From NCBI GenBank assembly GCA_910584365.1, contig CAJUAF010000019.1:1-48118 (forward strand): a stretch of 48,118 nucleotides of DNA, written 5' to 3'. The notes under the pieces were generated by a model, which was given only the letters and a program-made list of their open reading frames with translations, was not told where the DNA came from and ran no database searches. This document shows, piece by piece, positions 13,891 to 24,029 of this stretch. Source of the DNA: an uncultured Muribaculaceae bacterium. Lineage in GTDB: Bacteria > Bacteroidota > Bacteroidia > Bacteroidales > Muribaculaceae. Within the stretch, counting starts at the first letter, position 1. Each line of letters starts with the position of its first letter. A program made the translations under genes and the position numbers.

Positions 13891-16005
13891 TTACAAATCG
13901 AGAGGCTTTATCGAAATAGCGTAACCTCCGCCGGGCGCAGCCGCCAGTTTCAGGCGCGACTTATCGGTGACGGTCTTGCGGGTGATCGTATAAGCCTGGG
14001 GATTGTCAAGATAATGGGCATCCTTCGCATCGGCGTAGATGACAGCCTCATACTTGCGCCCCTTGTCAAGGAAATCGAGTTTCAGATCCGAGGTATGCCC
14101 CTTCTCTCCGGCCGTACAGCCGACATACCACTCATCTTTCCCCTTGGCCTTACGGGCGGCAACGATATACTGGCCCGGTTCGGCCTCGAGATAGCGGCTT
14201 TCGTCCCAGTCGACGGCTACATCCTTGATGAACTGGAAAGCGTCCATAAACCTGTTATAGTTTTCCGGGATGTCGGCAGCCATCTGCAAGGGGCTGTACA
14301 TCGTCACGTAGAGAGCCAGCTGACGGGCCAGGGTCGAGTTGACGTGGCCGGCGCTGTTGGGATTGATTTTCTTCATATCCATCTCGAAAATACCGGGGGT
14401 ATAGTCCATCGGGCCACCCTGAAGACGGGTGAAGGGAAGCACAGTCGTGTGGGACGGCTTGTTTCCGGCAAACGCCTCGTATTCCGTACCGCGGGCCGAC
14501 TCATTGCCGATAAGATTAGGATACGTGCGACACAGTCCGGTGGGACGCACAGCCTCATGGGCGTTGACCATAATCTTATGTTTTGCCGCTTCGGTAACGG
14601 CGTAAAGATAATGGTTGTTGAGCCACTGGCCGTAATGGTGTTCGCCGCGCGGAATCATGTTTCCTACGTAACCGCTCTTGACGGCATTGTAGCCGTACTT
14701 GTCCATCAGATTATAGGCGGCCTCCATGTGGCGCTCATAATTGCGGACCGAGCCGGAAGTCTCGTGGTGCATCATCAGGCGCACCCCTTTGGAATGGGCG
14801 TACTCATTGAGGTAGTCGATGTCGAAATCGGGATAAGGGGTGACGAAATCGAAGACATAATCCTTCGATTTGCCGAACCAGTCCTCCCAGCCGACATTCC
14901 ATCCCTCGACCAGCACCTGGTCGAAACCATGTTCGGCGGCAAAGTCGATATAACGCTTTACGTTCTCAGTGTTGGCGGGATGCTCTCCGTGACATTTGGT
15001 CTTGGAGTAATCGAGATTGTCGAGCTTCACAGACGGGAGATCGTAGGTATAGGACCACTGCTTTCCACCTCCGATCATCTCCCACCATACGCCCACATAC
15101 TTCACCGGCTTGATCCAGGAGGTATCCTCATAGGCGCAAGGCTCGTTGAGGTTCAGAATCAGATTCGAGGCGAGCATATCGCGGGCATCGTCGCTGACCA
15201 TGACCGTGCGCCAGGGCGTATGGTCCGGGGTCTGAACGTAAGCCTTCACCCCCTGCGCATCAGGGGTCAGCCACGACTCGAACACCATATTCTTATCATC
15301 CAGATTCAGGTGCATACAGGAATAGTTGACCAGGGCGGCTTCATGGATATTGATATACAGTCCGTCGTCGGTCTTCATCTGCAGCGAGGTCTGCACTCCC
15401 GTGGGAGAGAACTGGGTCTGGGAAGCGTTGCTGCAGATGGCGGATTTCATCAGACCGCGGATTTCAGACAGACGCGACTCGGTGTAGTCATACTCCTGGG
15501 TGTCATAGTCACCTGCAATCCACCATGCCGTATGGTCTCCGGCCATGGCGAACTGAGTATGCTCCTCGCGCACCGGGAAATAATCGAGATACTGCTGCTG
15601 CGGAAACTCATAACGGAGTCCCATACCGTCGTCATACACCCGGAAACGGATATTCATGAACCGGCCGTGAGGGGGCTGGGCAAGCTCCACGAACATTTCC
15701 CGGTAATGGTTGCGGATTTCCTTGTTCTCCCCCCAGACGGGCTGCCAGGTCTCGTCGAACTCGCTGTAAGTGACATTCTTTTCCTCGAATTTGTCCATCA
15801 GATCGGTGGAGCCGATAAGCTCCAGGCCGAGCGTGGAAGGGAGAATCACAGGTTTCCCCTTATAGGACATCTCGTAGGTAGGACGTCCCTCTACAACGCT
15901 GAAATTCACCTTGATGTTACCATCCGGGGAGGACACTTCAGCGGCAAAGGTCCCCCGGGCACTCCCCGCAAGGAGGAGTGCCATACAAACATAACTAAAC
16001 TTCAT
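13891..16005 (-). CDS. GH97 alpha-glucosidase, SusB-like inverting type
   Basis: The 704-residue protein has a cleavable signal peptide (about residues 1-21) and no lipobox, so it is probably periplasmic. It is a glycoside hydrolase family 97 enzyme: N-terminal beta-sandwich, central TIM barrel (GFDQVLVEGWNVGWEDW, RLMMHHETSGS, MVNAHEAVRPTG) and C-terminal sheet domain. Glutamates at 415, 484 and 508 are spaced 69 and 24 residues apart, exactly as E439, E508 and E532 of SusB of B. thetaiotaomicron (from memory), the calcium-dependent inverting subgroup. It should release glucose from alpha-gluco-oligosaccharides. It is the last gene of the minus arm, 56 nt behind the GH27-like gene, and is followed by repeat copy C. 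Confidence 0.93.
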   Translation of the reverse strand: MKFSYVCMALLLAGSARGTFAAEVSSPDGNIKVNFSVVEGRPTYEMSYKGKPVILPSTLGLELIGSTDLMDKFEEKNVTYSEFDETWQPVWGENKEIRNHYREMFVELAQPPHGRFMNIRFRVYDDGMGLRYEFPQQQYLDYFPVREEHTQFAMAGDHTAWWIAGDYDTQEYDYTESRLSEIRGLMKSAICSNASQTQFSPTGVQTSLQMKTDDGLYINIHEAALVNYSCMHLNLDDKNMVFESWLTPDAQGVKAYVQTPDHTPWRTVMVSDDARDMLASNLILNLNEPCAYEDTSWIKPVKYVGVWWEMIGGGKQWSYTYDLPSVKLDNLDYSKTKCHGEHPANTENVKRYIDFAAEHGFDQVLVEGWNVGWEDWFGKSKDYVFDFVTPYPDFDIDYLNEYAHSKGVRLMMHHETSGSVRNYERHMEAAYNLMDKYGYNAVKSGYVGNMIPRGEHHYGQWLNNHYLYAVTEAAKHKIMVNAHEAVRPTGLCRTYPNLIGNESARGTEYEAFAGNKPSHTTVLPFTRLQGGPMDYTPGIFEMDMKKINPNSAGHVNSTLARQLALYVTMYSPLQMAADIPENYNRFMDAFQFIKDVAVDWDESRYLEAEPGQYIVAARKAKGKDEWYVGCTAGEKGHTSDLKLDFLDKGRKYEAVIYADAKDAHYLDNPQAYTITRKTVTDKSRLKLAAAPGGGYAISIKPLDL

Positions 16006-16061
16006 TAATCCTACTATCTATTTAAACAGGTGTGTCAATCTTTCGATTGTCCCCAACTTAA

Positions 16062-17477
16062 TCATTTCGTAAGTTTTACAATCTTGCATCCGTGGGCCGG
16101 GACGGTGGCGGAAACGGCGGTGGCGGAACCCTCGTCGGTATGTTTCCAGAGGTCGCGGACGTTCCAGGTACCGGCAATGCCGAGGTCGGCGAAGGTCACA
16201 CCCATGGAGCGTGAGCTGTCATCGCGGTTGAACAGACCGATGACCCAGGAGCCGTCGGACATCTGGCCGTACCAGATCTGGTTCGCGGCATTATCGAGGC
16301 GCCCAGTCATGGGCTTGCCTACGAAGCGGTCGGCATTGAGGGCCAGCATCTCGTCGTTGGTGTAGAACTTGAGATTGTCGCCGATGTTATGGTACTGGTC
16401 GGAAACGGTCACCGGTCCTCCGGCCATCAGCTGGAGGGAAACCACGAATTCTTTCTCGGCGTCGCTGGAGAACGTGTTCAGGCGGATGAAGTCACCGTCG
16501 AGAATAACCCGGTCGCGTCCGGCGATATGGGACCAGTAGGTGAAGCCGTCGAACATATTCATACAGTTGGGCCAGTTGGCGTAAGACTTGCCGCGGTCCT
16601 GGGCCGAACAGTGCCACCAGCCTCCGCCGGCGGTATCGCTGACGATACGCACCATGTTGCCGTATTTGGCCTCAACGACGGCGTCGTCATACATATGAGG
16701 CATAACCAGGGAGGTGAACACCCCGTAACGGTTGGCCGACTCGGCGATATAGTTAAGGGCGCGGGCATAGACATCGCGACCGTAGCCCAGACCTACCTCA
16801 CCCATGTTGCGGTCCTTGCCGTCCTCATACCAGGAGAGGAAGTCCATGCGGATATAATCGATTCCCAGTTCATGATAATGCTTGAAGAAGCCGTCGATAT
16901 ATTCCCGTGCGCCCGGATGAGTTGCCACTGCCCATGAGAACCACATATCCGAAGCCCCGGGATTGACAACGGGGTCACCGTTGTAGCGCAGCGAGCCGAA
17001 GGTGTAGTCGGTACCCTCGATAAGCGTCTCCGACGGACCGTGGATCCAGAGAGGATTGTCATAGACCCCCACCTTCAGACCTTTGGCCTTGCATTTGGCC
17101 ACCAGGTCTTTGAGCGACATCGAACCATAGTGGGTCATGTAGCCGCTGGCGTCTTTGGCCAGCATCGGGATAAAACCGTCGGTACAGATCATGTCGTAGC
17201 CGTGGGGCTTGAGGTCCGTGGCCACCCAGTCGATGATTTTGTCCCACTCCTCAGCGGAGATGTCCATATCCGCGCCGCTTACTCCGGCCTGCTCCTTCGT
17301 ATAGCAGTATTCATATACACTCCAGTAGAGGGGAGCCTTGTAGGTATGGATGTTCCCCACGTCCGGAAGCTCCGGAAGAACGAATTTCGGGGGACGGCGC
17401 ATCTCGATATCATCGTTGCAGCCGGCGAGCGTCAGGGTCAGCGCCGCAGCGGCCAGTATGTTGGTTATCTTTTTCAT
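16062..17477 (-). CDS. GH27-like (clan GH-D) glycosidase lipoprotein
   Basis: The 471-residue protein has a lipoprotein signal with LAGC (Cys20), so it is membrane anchored, possibly on the cell surface. It has a TIM-barrel glycosidase look: APLYWSVYEYCY near the start, GLKVGVYDNPLWIHG, then GIDYIRMDFLSWY with Asp212 as candidate nucleophile, and MVRIVSDT with Asp281 as candidate acid/base, matching the RxxxD pattern of GH27/GH36. A C-terminal beta domain follows. GH27 includes alpha-galactosidases but also isomalto-dextranases; beside GH66 and GH97 the latter activity is attractive. Substrate assignment is inference, and a neighbouring clan GH-D family is possible. It is 10 nt behind the SusE/F-like gene in the PUL operon. 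Confidence 0.72.
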   Translation of the reverse strand: MKKITNILAAAALTLTLAGCNDDIEMRRPPKFVLPELPDVGNIHTYKAPLYWSVYEYCYTKEQAGVSGADMDISAEEWDKIIDWVATDLKPHGYDMICTDGFIPMLAKDASGYMTHYGSMSLKDLVAKCKAKGLKVGVYDNPLWIHGPSETLIEGTDYTFGSLRYNGDPVVNPGASDMWFSWAVATHPGAREYIDGFFKHYHELGIDYIRMDFLSWYEDGKDRNMGEVGLGYGRDVYARALNYIAESANRYGVFTSLVMPHMYDDAVVEAKYGNMVRIVSDTAGGGWWHCSAQDRGKSYANWPNCMNMFDGFTYWSHIAGRDRVILDGDFIRLNTFSSDAEKEFVVSLQLMAGGPVTVSDQYHNIGDNLKFYTNDEMLALNADRFVGKPMTGRLDNAANQIWYGQMSDGSWVIGLFNRDDSSRSMGVTFADLGIAGTWNVRDLWKHTDEGSATAVSATVPAHGCKIVKLTK

Positions 17478-17487
17478 GATTACGGAT

Positions 17488-19053
17488 TTAGTCTATTGAT
17501 TCAGCGGAGATTGTCCAGTCACGGAGATTGAAGGTGATGCGGTAGCGCCCAGCCTCGGCGATGCGCCACTGATCATCGGGATTCTTTGTGAATACGAAGC
17601 CGGGAGCAGCCACACCCTTGCGGCTGATTTCAACTCCGGCGCTCTCCGGGCGGATGAACGGACAGGAGAAAGTCCCGTCCCGTTCCAGGCAGGCCTTCAT
17701 GTTGCCTTCCTTTAGTTCACCTTCCCAGACGAAGACATATTTGTCGGAGGGGCTAACGGTGAACTCCGTCGCGTCATCCATACTCCAGCCGTTGGGAGTG
17801 GCATCGCCGATCATGTAGAGGGCGGAAGTCTCGATGGGTTCTTTTTCACCGCCGGGTTCATCACCGCCGAGGAATCGGACGGCGATAGTCCAGTCACGCA
17901 GGTTGAAAGTGATGCGGTAACGGCCGGCATCTACGATGCGCCACTGGTCGTCGGGGCTGGTGGTGAAGGTGAAGGAAGAAGCGGCCACGCCGTCGCGGCT
18001 GATTTCAACTCCGGCGCTCTCCGGACGGATGAACGGACAGGAGAAAGAACCGTCGCGGACAAGACAGGCTTTCATGTTGCCCTGCACGAGTTCTCCTTCC
18101 CACTGGAAGACATATTTGTCGGAAGCGCTGACGGTGAACTCCGTTGCGTCATCCATGCTCCAGCCGCCGGGGGTGGCGTCGCCGATCATAAAGAGAGTCT
18201 CGGTCTCGATGGGATCTTTCTCGACAGCGGGAATCTCGCCGAGATATTCGGAGGTCACGGTCCAGTTCTCGAGGTTGAACGTCAGACGGTAGATGCCGGC
18301 ATCGGCCACGCGCCATTTGTGATCGGGGCTGGCGGTGTAGACGAAGTTGTCGGCGGCGATTCCTCCCCGGGTGATTTCCACACCGTCGGAAGCGGGACGG
18401 ATAAAAGGCACATCCCAGCTGCCGGTGGAAGTGCAGCATTTCAGTTCTCCGGCTGTCAGCGGGCCTTCGTATTCGAAAATATAAGTGCTTTTCTTCTGCA
18501 GTTCCGTAGGATTGTCGATGCCCCATCCGGCGGGGGTGGCGTCGCCTACCATATAGAGATTCTCGGCAGCAATCGGTTCGATTGTCGGAGCATCCAGTTC
18601 CCGGACGAAAAGAGTGGACATCGTCCAGTTGCGGAGATCGAAGCGCAGGTTGTAGACGCCGGCATCGGTCACCTTCCACTTGTTGTCGGGATCACCGGCG
18701 TGCATGGTGAACTGCTGTCCCGAAATCCCGGTGCGGGAAATCTCCTCGCCATTGTTGAGCGGACGGATGAAGGGAGCGTCCCAGCTGCCGGTTGTAAGAC
18801 AGAGCTTTACTTCGCCCGAGTAGAGAGTACCCTCCCATTCGAACACCAGGGGATCTTCCTCCGTAGCGGTCAGCGGGGTCGGCGAGTCAATGCTCCAGCC
18901 GTTGGGGGTAGCGTCCCCCACCATATAGAGCGCAGAGGTCTTTATAGGCAGGTTGCCTTCGATGATGACAAGGTCCTTTTCACCCTCGCATCCGCAGGTG
19001 AGCATTACACCCGCCAGCGAGGCCAGCCCTGCCAGTATATTCTTGAGTTTCAT
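17488..19053 (-). CDS. SusE/F-like glycan-binding lipoprotein, four tandem modules
   Basis: The 521-residue protein has a lipoprotein signal (LTCGC; Cys20 or Cys22 as anchor). Four modules of about 122 residues follow, each opening with a motif like LYMVGDATPNGW and ending in a beta-strand of the type RFDLRNWTMS. They begin at about residues 42, 166, 287 and 411. Modules 3 and 4 are nearly identical, also at DNA level, pointing to recent internal duplication. In SusE and SusF such repeated modules bind starch at the cell surface. It lies directly behind susD (21-nt gap) and ahead of the GH27-like gene. Number of functional binding sites cannot be read from sequence. Confidence 0.85.
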   Translation of the reverse strand: MKLKNILAGLASLAGVMLTCGCEGEKDLVIIEGNLPIKTSALYMVGDATPNGWSIDSPTPLTATEEDPLVFEWEGTLYSGEVKLCLTTGSWDAPFIRPLNNGEEISRTGISGQQFTMHAGDPDNKWKVTDAGVYNLRFDLRNWTMSTLFVRELDAPTIEPIAAENLYMVGDATPAGWGIDNPTELQKKSTYIFEYEGPLTAGELKCCTSTGSWDVPFIRPASDGVEITRGGIAADNFVYTASPDHKWRVADAGIYRLTFNLENWTVTSEYLGEIPAVEKDPIETETLFMIGDATPGGWSMDDATEFTVSASDKYVFQWEGELVQGNMKACLVRDGSFSCPFIRPESAGVEISRDGVAASSFTFTTSPDDQWRIVDAGRYRITFNLRDWTIAVRFLGGDEPGGEKEPIETSALYMIGDATPNGWSMDDATEFTVSPSDKYVFVWEGELKEGNMKACLERDGTFSCPFIRPESAGVEISRKGVAAPGFVFTKNPDDQWRIAEAGRYRITFNLRDWTISAESID

Positions 19054-19074
19054 GAGTCTTGCTGTTTAAGTGTT

Positions 19075-20823
19075 TTAGTTGCTGTAACCGGGATTCTGTA
19101 CCAGGCTGGGATTGGAGTTGAGAATCGGGCGCATGATGGGGAAAATCTCGGTGTAACGTCCGGCGTCGGGCTGCTTGTCCCACCATGAACCGGAAGAGAA
19201 CTTGCCGAAGCGGATCAGGTCGATGCGACGGCGGCTTTCGGCGAAGAATTCGCGGCCCCATTCGGCAAGCATTTCGGCTTCGTCCAGACTGGCCTTCCCT
19301 TCGGGAGCGTAAAGCACTTCCTGGAGATTCTCGGCGGGATAGTTGCGGCGGCGCACGCTGTTGAGCAGACGGGCAGCCTCGCTTTTCTTGCCCGAGCGGA
19401 GCTTACATTCGGCCAGGGAGTAGATAATCTCGGGAAGACGGATTTCGGTATAGTCGCTTTCCATCTGGTTGGCATCGTCATCGTCATAGAAAGGATACTT
19501 GGCGAAATGCCATCCCGAATTGTGGTCGCCCGAGGCGAGATTGCTGGTCTTGTTGGCGGGCCATTTACCGGGATCCAGACTCTGGAAGGGACCTACGGCG
19601 TCGCGGATGTAGAGGTCGTAGGGCTGTTCCGGAGCGCGGACACGCTTTGTGGAACCGTCCTCGTCGACATATTCGAGATAGCCGAACAGGAACATACCTT
19701 CGCGGCGGGAATTCCCGAGGTTGTGGTAAAGATTCATGCGCACGTCGCCGGGATATTTGCGGAAATTCTGGATCGGCATACCCAGTTCATAGGTGTAGAG
19801 GTCGCCGTTGAGGTCATAGCTGGGAGAAGCGGCATATTTGGTGTTGTGGTCGCCGGCCTTGGCTTTGGCGTCGCCGAAATAGTAGCGGGCGCGGGCAGGT
19901 ACCGTCCACCAGTACATATCGCTGCTGTAATGCCAGTAGGAATAACCCTGGGAACCGGGGAAACCGAAGATCACCTCGTCGCAGCTGTTGTTATCCCAGT
20001 CGAAAGCGGCGTCCCATCGGTCGGCCACCTCGTAAGGACCGTAGACACCGTCAAGGATGTCCTGGGCCACTTTCTCGCAGTCGGCGTAACGTTCCTGTCC
20101 GATATAGACCTGGGCGTTCAGATAGAGGCGCACCAGCAGGGAAGCTGCTGCCGCCTGGGTCCACTGGCCCTGAAGATTGGGCTGAGAACCGAGGCTCTCT
20201 TTTTTGGCGAGCAGACGGGTACACTCGGTCAGCTCGTCTTCGATAAACTTGAAGATTACCTCGGGGTCAACCTGCGACTCGGTGTTAAGCGACACATCGT
20301 TGAAGCTCACAGCCAGCGGGATGTTGCGGAAAGCGTCGAGCAGACGGAGGTAGAACCATGCGCGGAGGGCGCGGCACTGGGCCTGCAGATTGTCGAACTC
20401 GGTCTGTGAAAGTCCGAAGCGCGAGGGATCGAGCGAAGCCAGGTCCTCGATTACATAGTTACACTGCATGATACCCTGGAAACATCCGTTCCATTCGGTC
20501 TGGGCGTCGCCGCCGTCCTCTACGTTCCACTGATGGTAGTGGAGCCGGCGCCATTTGCCGCCGTCGTCCCACCATCCGTCACGGGTCGGGGTAATCAGCT
20601 GGTCGGCCGTAAGCTCGTTCAGCACATGACGGCTCTGGATGCTCCAGTAGGCGTGTTCAAACGGGCGGAATACGGCGCGGATGACATCGTTTTTCGTATT
20701 GTAGTAGTTCTGCGTGCCCACCTGGTCGTAAAGGGTCTCGTCGAGGTCGGTACATCCGGTAAAGGAGGCTGCACACACCACCGAAGCTGTCGCCAGGGCC
20801 GCGATATTTCGTAGAAACTTCAT
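19075..20823 (-). CDS. SusD/RagB-family outer-membrane glycan-binding lipoprotein
   Basis: The 582-residue lipoprotein (SFTGC, Cys24) is the SusD partner of the adjacent SusC. Family traits are the N-terminal CTDLDETLYDQVGTQNYYNT, the helical TPR-like core with AQCRALRAWFYLRLLDAFRNIPLA, and a C-terminal region LNSVRRRNYP and EWGREFFAESRRRIDLIRFGKF. SusD covers the SusC barrel and captures oligosaccharide. It is intact although the neighbouring susC carries two stop codons. The gap to susC is 22 nt, so the two are certainly in one operon. Confidence 0.96.
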   Translation of the reverse strand: MKFLRNIAALATASVVCAASFTGCTDLDETLYDQVGTQNYYNTKNDVIRAVFRPFEHAYWSIQSRHVLNELTADQLITPTRDGWWDDGGKWRRLHYHQWNVEDGGDAQTEWNGCFQGIMQCNYVIEDLASLDPSRFGLSQTEFDNLQAQCRALRAWFYLRLLDAFRNIPLAVSFNDVSLNTESQVDPEVIFKFIEDELTECTRLLAKKESLGSQPNLQGQWTQAAAASLLVRLYLNAQVYIGQERYADCEKVAQDILDGVYGPYEVADRWDAAFDWDNNSCDEVIFGFPGSQGYSYWHYSSDMYWWTVPARARYYFGDAKAKAGDHNTKYAASPSYDLNGDLYTYELGMPIQNFRKYPGDVRMNLYHNLGNSRREGMFLFGYLEYVDEDGSTKRVRAPEQPYDLYIRDAVGPFQSLDPGKWPANKTSNLASGDHNSGWHFAKYPFYDDDDANQMESDYTEIRLPEIIYSLAECKLRSGKKSEAARLLNSVRRRNYPAENLQEVLYAPEGKASLDEAEMLAEWGREFFAESRRRIDLIRFGKFSSGSWWDKQPDAGRYTEIFPIMRPILNSNPSLVQNPGYSN

Positions 20824-20845
20824 TTCTTCAGTTGATTTTTCAGGT

Positions 20846-23836
20846 TTAGAAATCTACTTGCACGCCCAGGATGAACTGACGTGTGGAGGGATAATAGGTA
20901 CGGGAACCCTGTGCGCCCGGAGTAAGGCCGTTGACCTGGTAGGTCGAGGGATCCACGCCGCTGAACTTGGTGATGGTGAACACATTCTTCATCGAACCGT
21001 AGACACGGATGCGGTCGAGGAAACGCGCTTTCGGAGTCTTGATGGTGTAGCCCAGCGTAATCATGTCGAGCTTGAAGTAATCACCTCTTTCGAGGAAGTA
21101 GTCCGACACCACGGGGTTGGCCTGGGGATTGATGTCGAAATTTTTGCCGTAAGCCTTTTTCAGACGGTTTCCGGTGAAGTTGCGGGTACCGTAGTAGAAG
21201 TCATGGATATTGAAGATGTCGAACCCGAAAGCACCGCGGAAGAAGAGAGCCAGGTCGAAATTGCGGTAACGGAAGTTGTGGGTGGTCGACATGGTGAACT
21301 TCGGCATACCGTTGCCGACAATGCGGCGGTCGTCGTCGGTGGCCTGGGAGGCGCGGATTATGTCGCCGTCCTTGTCGTAGACCAGCCAGTCGCCGTCGGT
21401 GGTGATACCGGCGTATTTCCACATATAGAAGTTACCCAGGGACTCCCCTTTCTCGATGCGCTGGAGGTCATAGAAGGGATAGGGATCTTCGGTGGAGCAG
21501 ATGTTGTAGAAATCCTGTCCCACATACTGGGAGTTGCTGAAGTCCACGAACTTGTTGCTCATGACGGTTCCGACAACATTGAAATTATATCCGAAATCGC
21601 GGGTGTTGACAGCGTCGAAGTTGATGTCGAACTCGAAACCGGTGTTCTTCATCGTGCCGACGTTGACATAGGTTTCGTCGAAGAGGTAAGGGGGCACGGA
21701 GACCTTGTAGTTACCCAGCAGGTCCTGCTGACGGCGGCTGAAATAGTTGAGCGAACCGTAGAGACGGTTATCGAGAACCGAGAAGTCAAGACCGACGTTC
21801 CAGTTCTTGCCTTTCTCCCATTTCAGGTCGGGGTTGACGTTCTTCGAAGGACCCCATACCTGGAAATACTTTCCGTTGTAGAAATAGTATCCGAAACCGG
21901 TCATGGTGTTGAGCGACAGGTAGCTGTCGAAGTTCTGGTTACCGGTCACACCGAAGTCGCCGCGGATTTTCAGGTCGTTGAGCCAGGTCAGTCCTTTCAT
22001 GAAGGATTCCTCGGAGATACGCCATCCGGCCGAGAAGGCAGGGAAGTTACCCCACTTGTGGTTGGCACCGAATTTCGACGATCCTTCGTGGCGGAGGGAT
22101 GCGGTCAGCAGGTACTTGCCGGCGTAGTCGTAGCTCACGCGGCCGAAGAAAGCGATCAGCTTGGCGTCGTTGCGGTAGCTGCTCATCAGCACCTCCCCTT
22201 CCTCTTTGGCCAGTTCGCCCGAACCGAGATTGTCGGAGCCGAGACCGTCGTTGGGGAAATCTTTGTTTTCGGCGCTGAAGCCCGAGTACTGGGAATACTG
22301 GTAGGAATAACCGGCCATAGCCTTGATGTTGTTCTCTCCGAAGTGGGTGTTGTAGTTGGTCACCCATTCGACGATGTACTGGCGTTCCTTCGAGTAGGCG
22401 CGGCGTGCCTCCCCTTCGTAACCGCTGTTGATGGCCAGGGTACTGGTCGAGGGGCGGAACCATGAGTCATTGTTGCTGTACTGGTGGTCGGCGAAAGTCA
22501 CCTGGGTGTTGAGCGTGTGGTTGCTCATGCCGTCCTTGGCCAGCAGGGGGAGGAGATTGAGTTTGAGCGATGCGTCCCAGTCGAGGAGCTTCGTGTCGGA
22601 ATGATTCTTCTCGAGTTTCTGGAGTTCGACGGGGTTGCTTCCTACGACCTGTCCCTAGAAGTTATAATACCGGTTGGGATTCTCGGGATCCATGATCGGG
22701 GTGGTCGGATTGGCCTCGATGGCGTTGCGGAACACGCTCCAGTCGGAGTTGTCGCGGTAGATGATTCGGGGAGCTACATTGATGTTGATTGTGAACAGGC
22801 CACCTTTGGTGGTATGCATCACCGACGCGCGGGCGCCGTATTCCTCGCGGTTCGACCGCAGATCGATACCGTTGGCGTCGCGGTAGTCGGCGCTGACGCG
22901 GTAGTTGCTGCGCTCGTTGCCGCCGCTGACGGTCAGGGTGTGCTGCATGGTGAAGCCGGTGCGGGAGACGGCGTCGAGCTAGTCTTCGTTACCCCAGAGG
23001 TCGACACCGCTGTCGCCCCAGCCCAGACGGACCTCGCGGTAGTCCTGGGCGCTCATCATGTCGAGTTCCTTTTTGATTTTATCCCAGGAGAGGGTTGCGG
23101 CGTAGGTGGTATGAACGGCGCCGTCCTTGCTTCCCTTCTTGGTGGTCACGAGGATCACACCGTTGGAACCGCGTGTGCCGTAGATGGCCGATGCGGCGCC
23201 GTCCTTGAGGATGTCGAACGAAGCGATGTCGTTGGGGTTGATATTGGTAAGATTACCACCTGGCACACCGTCGATGACAATCAGCGGGCCGAGGCCTGCG
23301 CTTCGCGAGGAGACGCCGCGGATCTGGATGCTGGCCTGGTTGTTGGGGTCACCGGCGCCGGTGTTGGTAATCGACACACCGGGTACCTTTCCCTGAATCA
23401 TCATCGAGGGATCGAGAGTGCTTACCGTAAGGAAGTCCTTCTCGCTGATGTGGGAAATGGCCGAAGTAAGTTCTTTCTTGTCCATTGTACCGTAGCCGAC
23501 CACGACAACTTCGTCGAGGACTGAGGCATTGGCTTCCAGGACAATGTCAATTTTCTTTTTACCGTCGACATTCACTGTCTTGGCCTCATATCCTACGTAT
23601 GAGACCTGGATTTTTCCATTGGAAGCGACCGATAGAGTAAAATTACCGTCAATGTCGGTGGAGGTACCGGTCTTCGTACCCACCGCAATCACACTGGCCC
23701 CTATGAGGGGTTCACCGTCGTTGTCGGTAACGGTTCCCGTCACGTTAATCTGTTGTGCTGACAAAGGCGATAGCATCACCATTGCAATCAGCAGCGCCAA
23801 CACACGGGTCAGGGTGTGGTTTTTTGGGATTTGCAT
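20846..23836 (-). pseudogene. SusC/RagA TonB-dependent transporter with two in-frame TAG stops
   Basis: The full frame of 997 codons encodes a typical SusC: signal peptide ending PLSAQQ, a carboxypeptidase-regulatory-like domain (INVTGTVTDNDGEPLIGA), a TonB box segment (LDEVVVVGYG), plug and 22-strand-type barrel ending in aromatic Phe. TAG codons interrupt it at 22979-22981 and 22655-22657. All pieces are in the same frame and no residue is otherwise missing, so each stop could be one base substitution. The first falls in NED*LDAVSRTG, where related proteins normally have Trp (TGG to TAG). The 5' fragment of 285 residues stops in the plug. Options are recent inactivation, readthrough, or sequencing or assembly error. 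It heads the susCD operon with a -7 element at 23875. Confidence 0.9.
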
Positions 23837-23874
23837 GATGTTTAATTGGTTTTATTGGATTTAAAGTTCTGCCA

Positions 23875-23882
23875 CAAAATTA
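23875..23882 (-). promoter_or_regulatory. -7 element of the PUL minus-arm promoter
   Basis: TAATTTTG on the minus strand matches the -7 consensus 38 nt before the susC ATG. No proper -33 TTTG is present, which fits an activator-dependent promoter such as one controlled by a SusR-like protein; that link is inference. Confidence 0.5.
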
Positions 23883-24029
23883 AGGCATAAATCCACTCAA
23901 TAGACTGGCAGGTATTGAAAATATAGGTTGCATAGACAATTCCAGGATAGCAATCATTTGGTTATGAAGAATTTGAAGAGACACCCGGAACGAAAATAAG
24001 TAGTATTCCAAAACCCTGGAAAAAGGATT

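Noticed and set aside
13891..16008. Long open frames antisense to GH97, SusC, pepT, recQ/cls and the PASTA gene
   Set aside because: They are shadows created by high G+C codon bias; their translations have no family character and lack promoters.
22655..22948. A separate 97-residue gene and a separate 560-residue gene inside the SusC region
   Set aside because: Both are in the same frame as the 5' SusC part and continue its family sequence; they are pieces of one gene split by TAG codons.
22655..22981. Genome-wide recoding of TAG
   Set aside because: The LytTR regulator ends normally at TAG, other genes here have no internal TAG, and no suppressor tRNA is present in the window.
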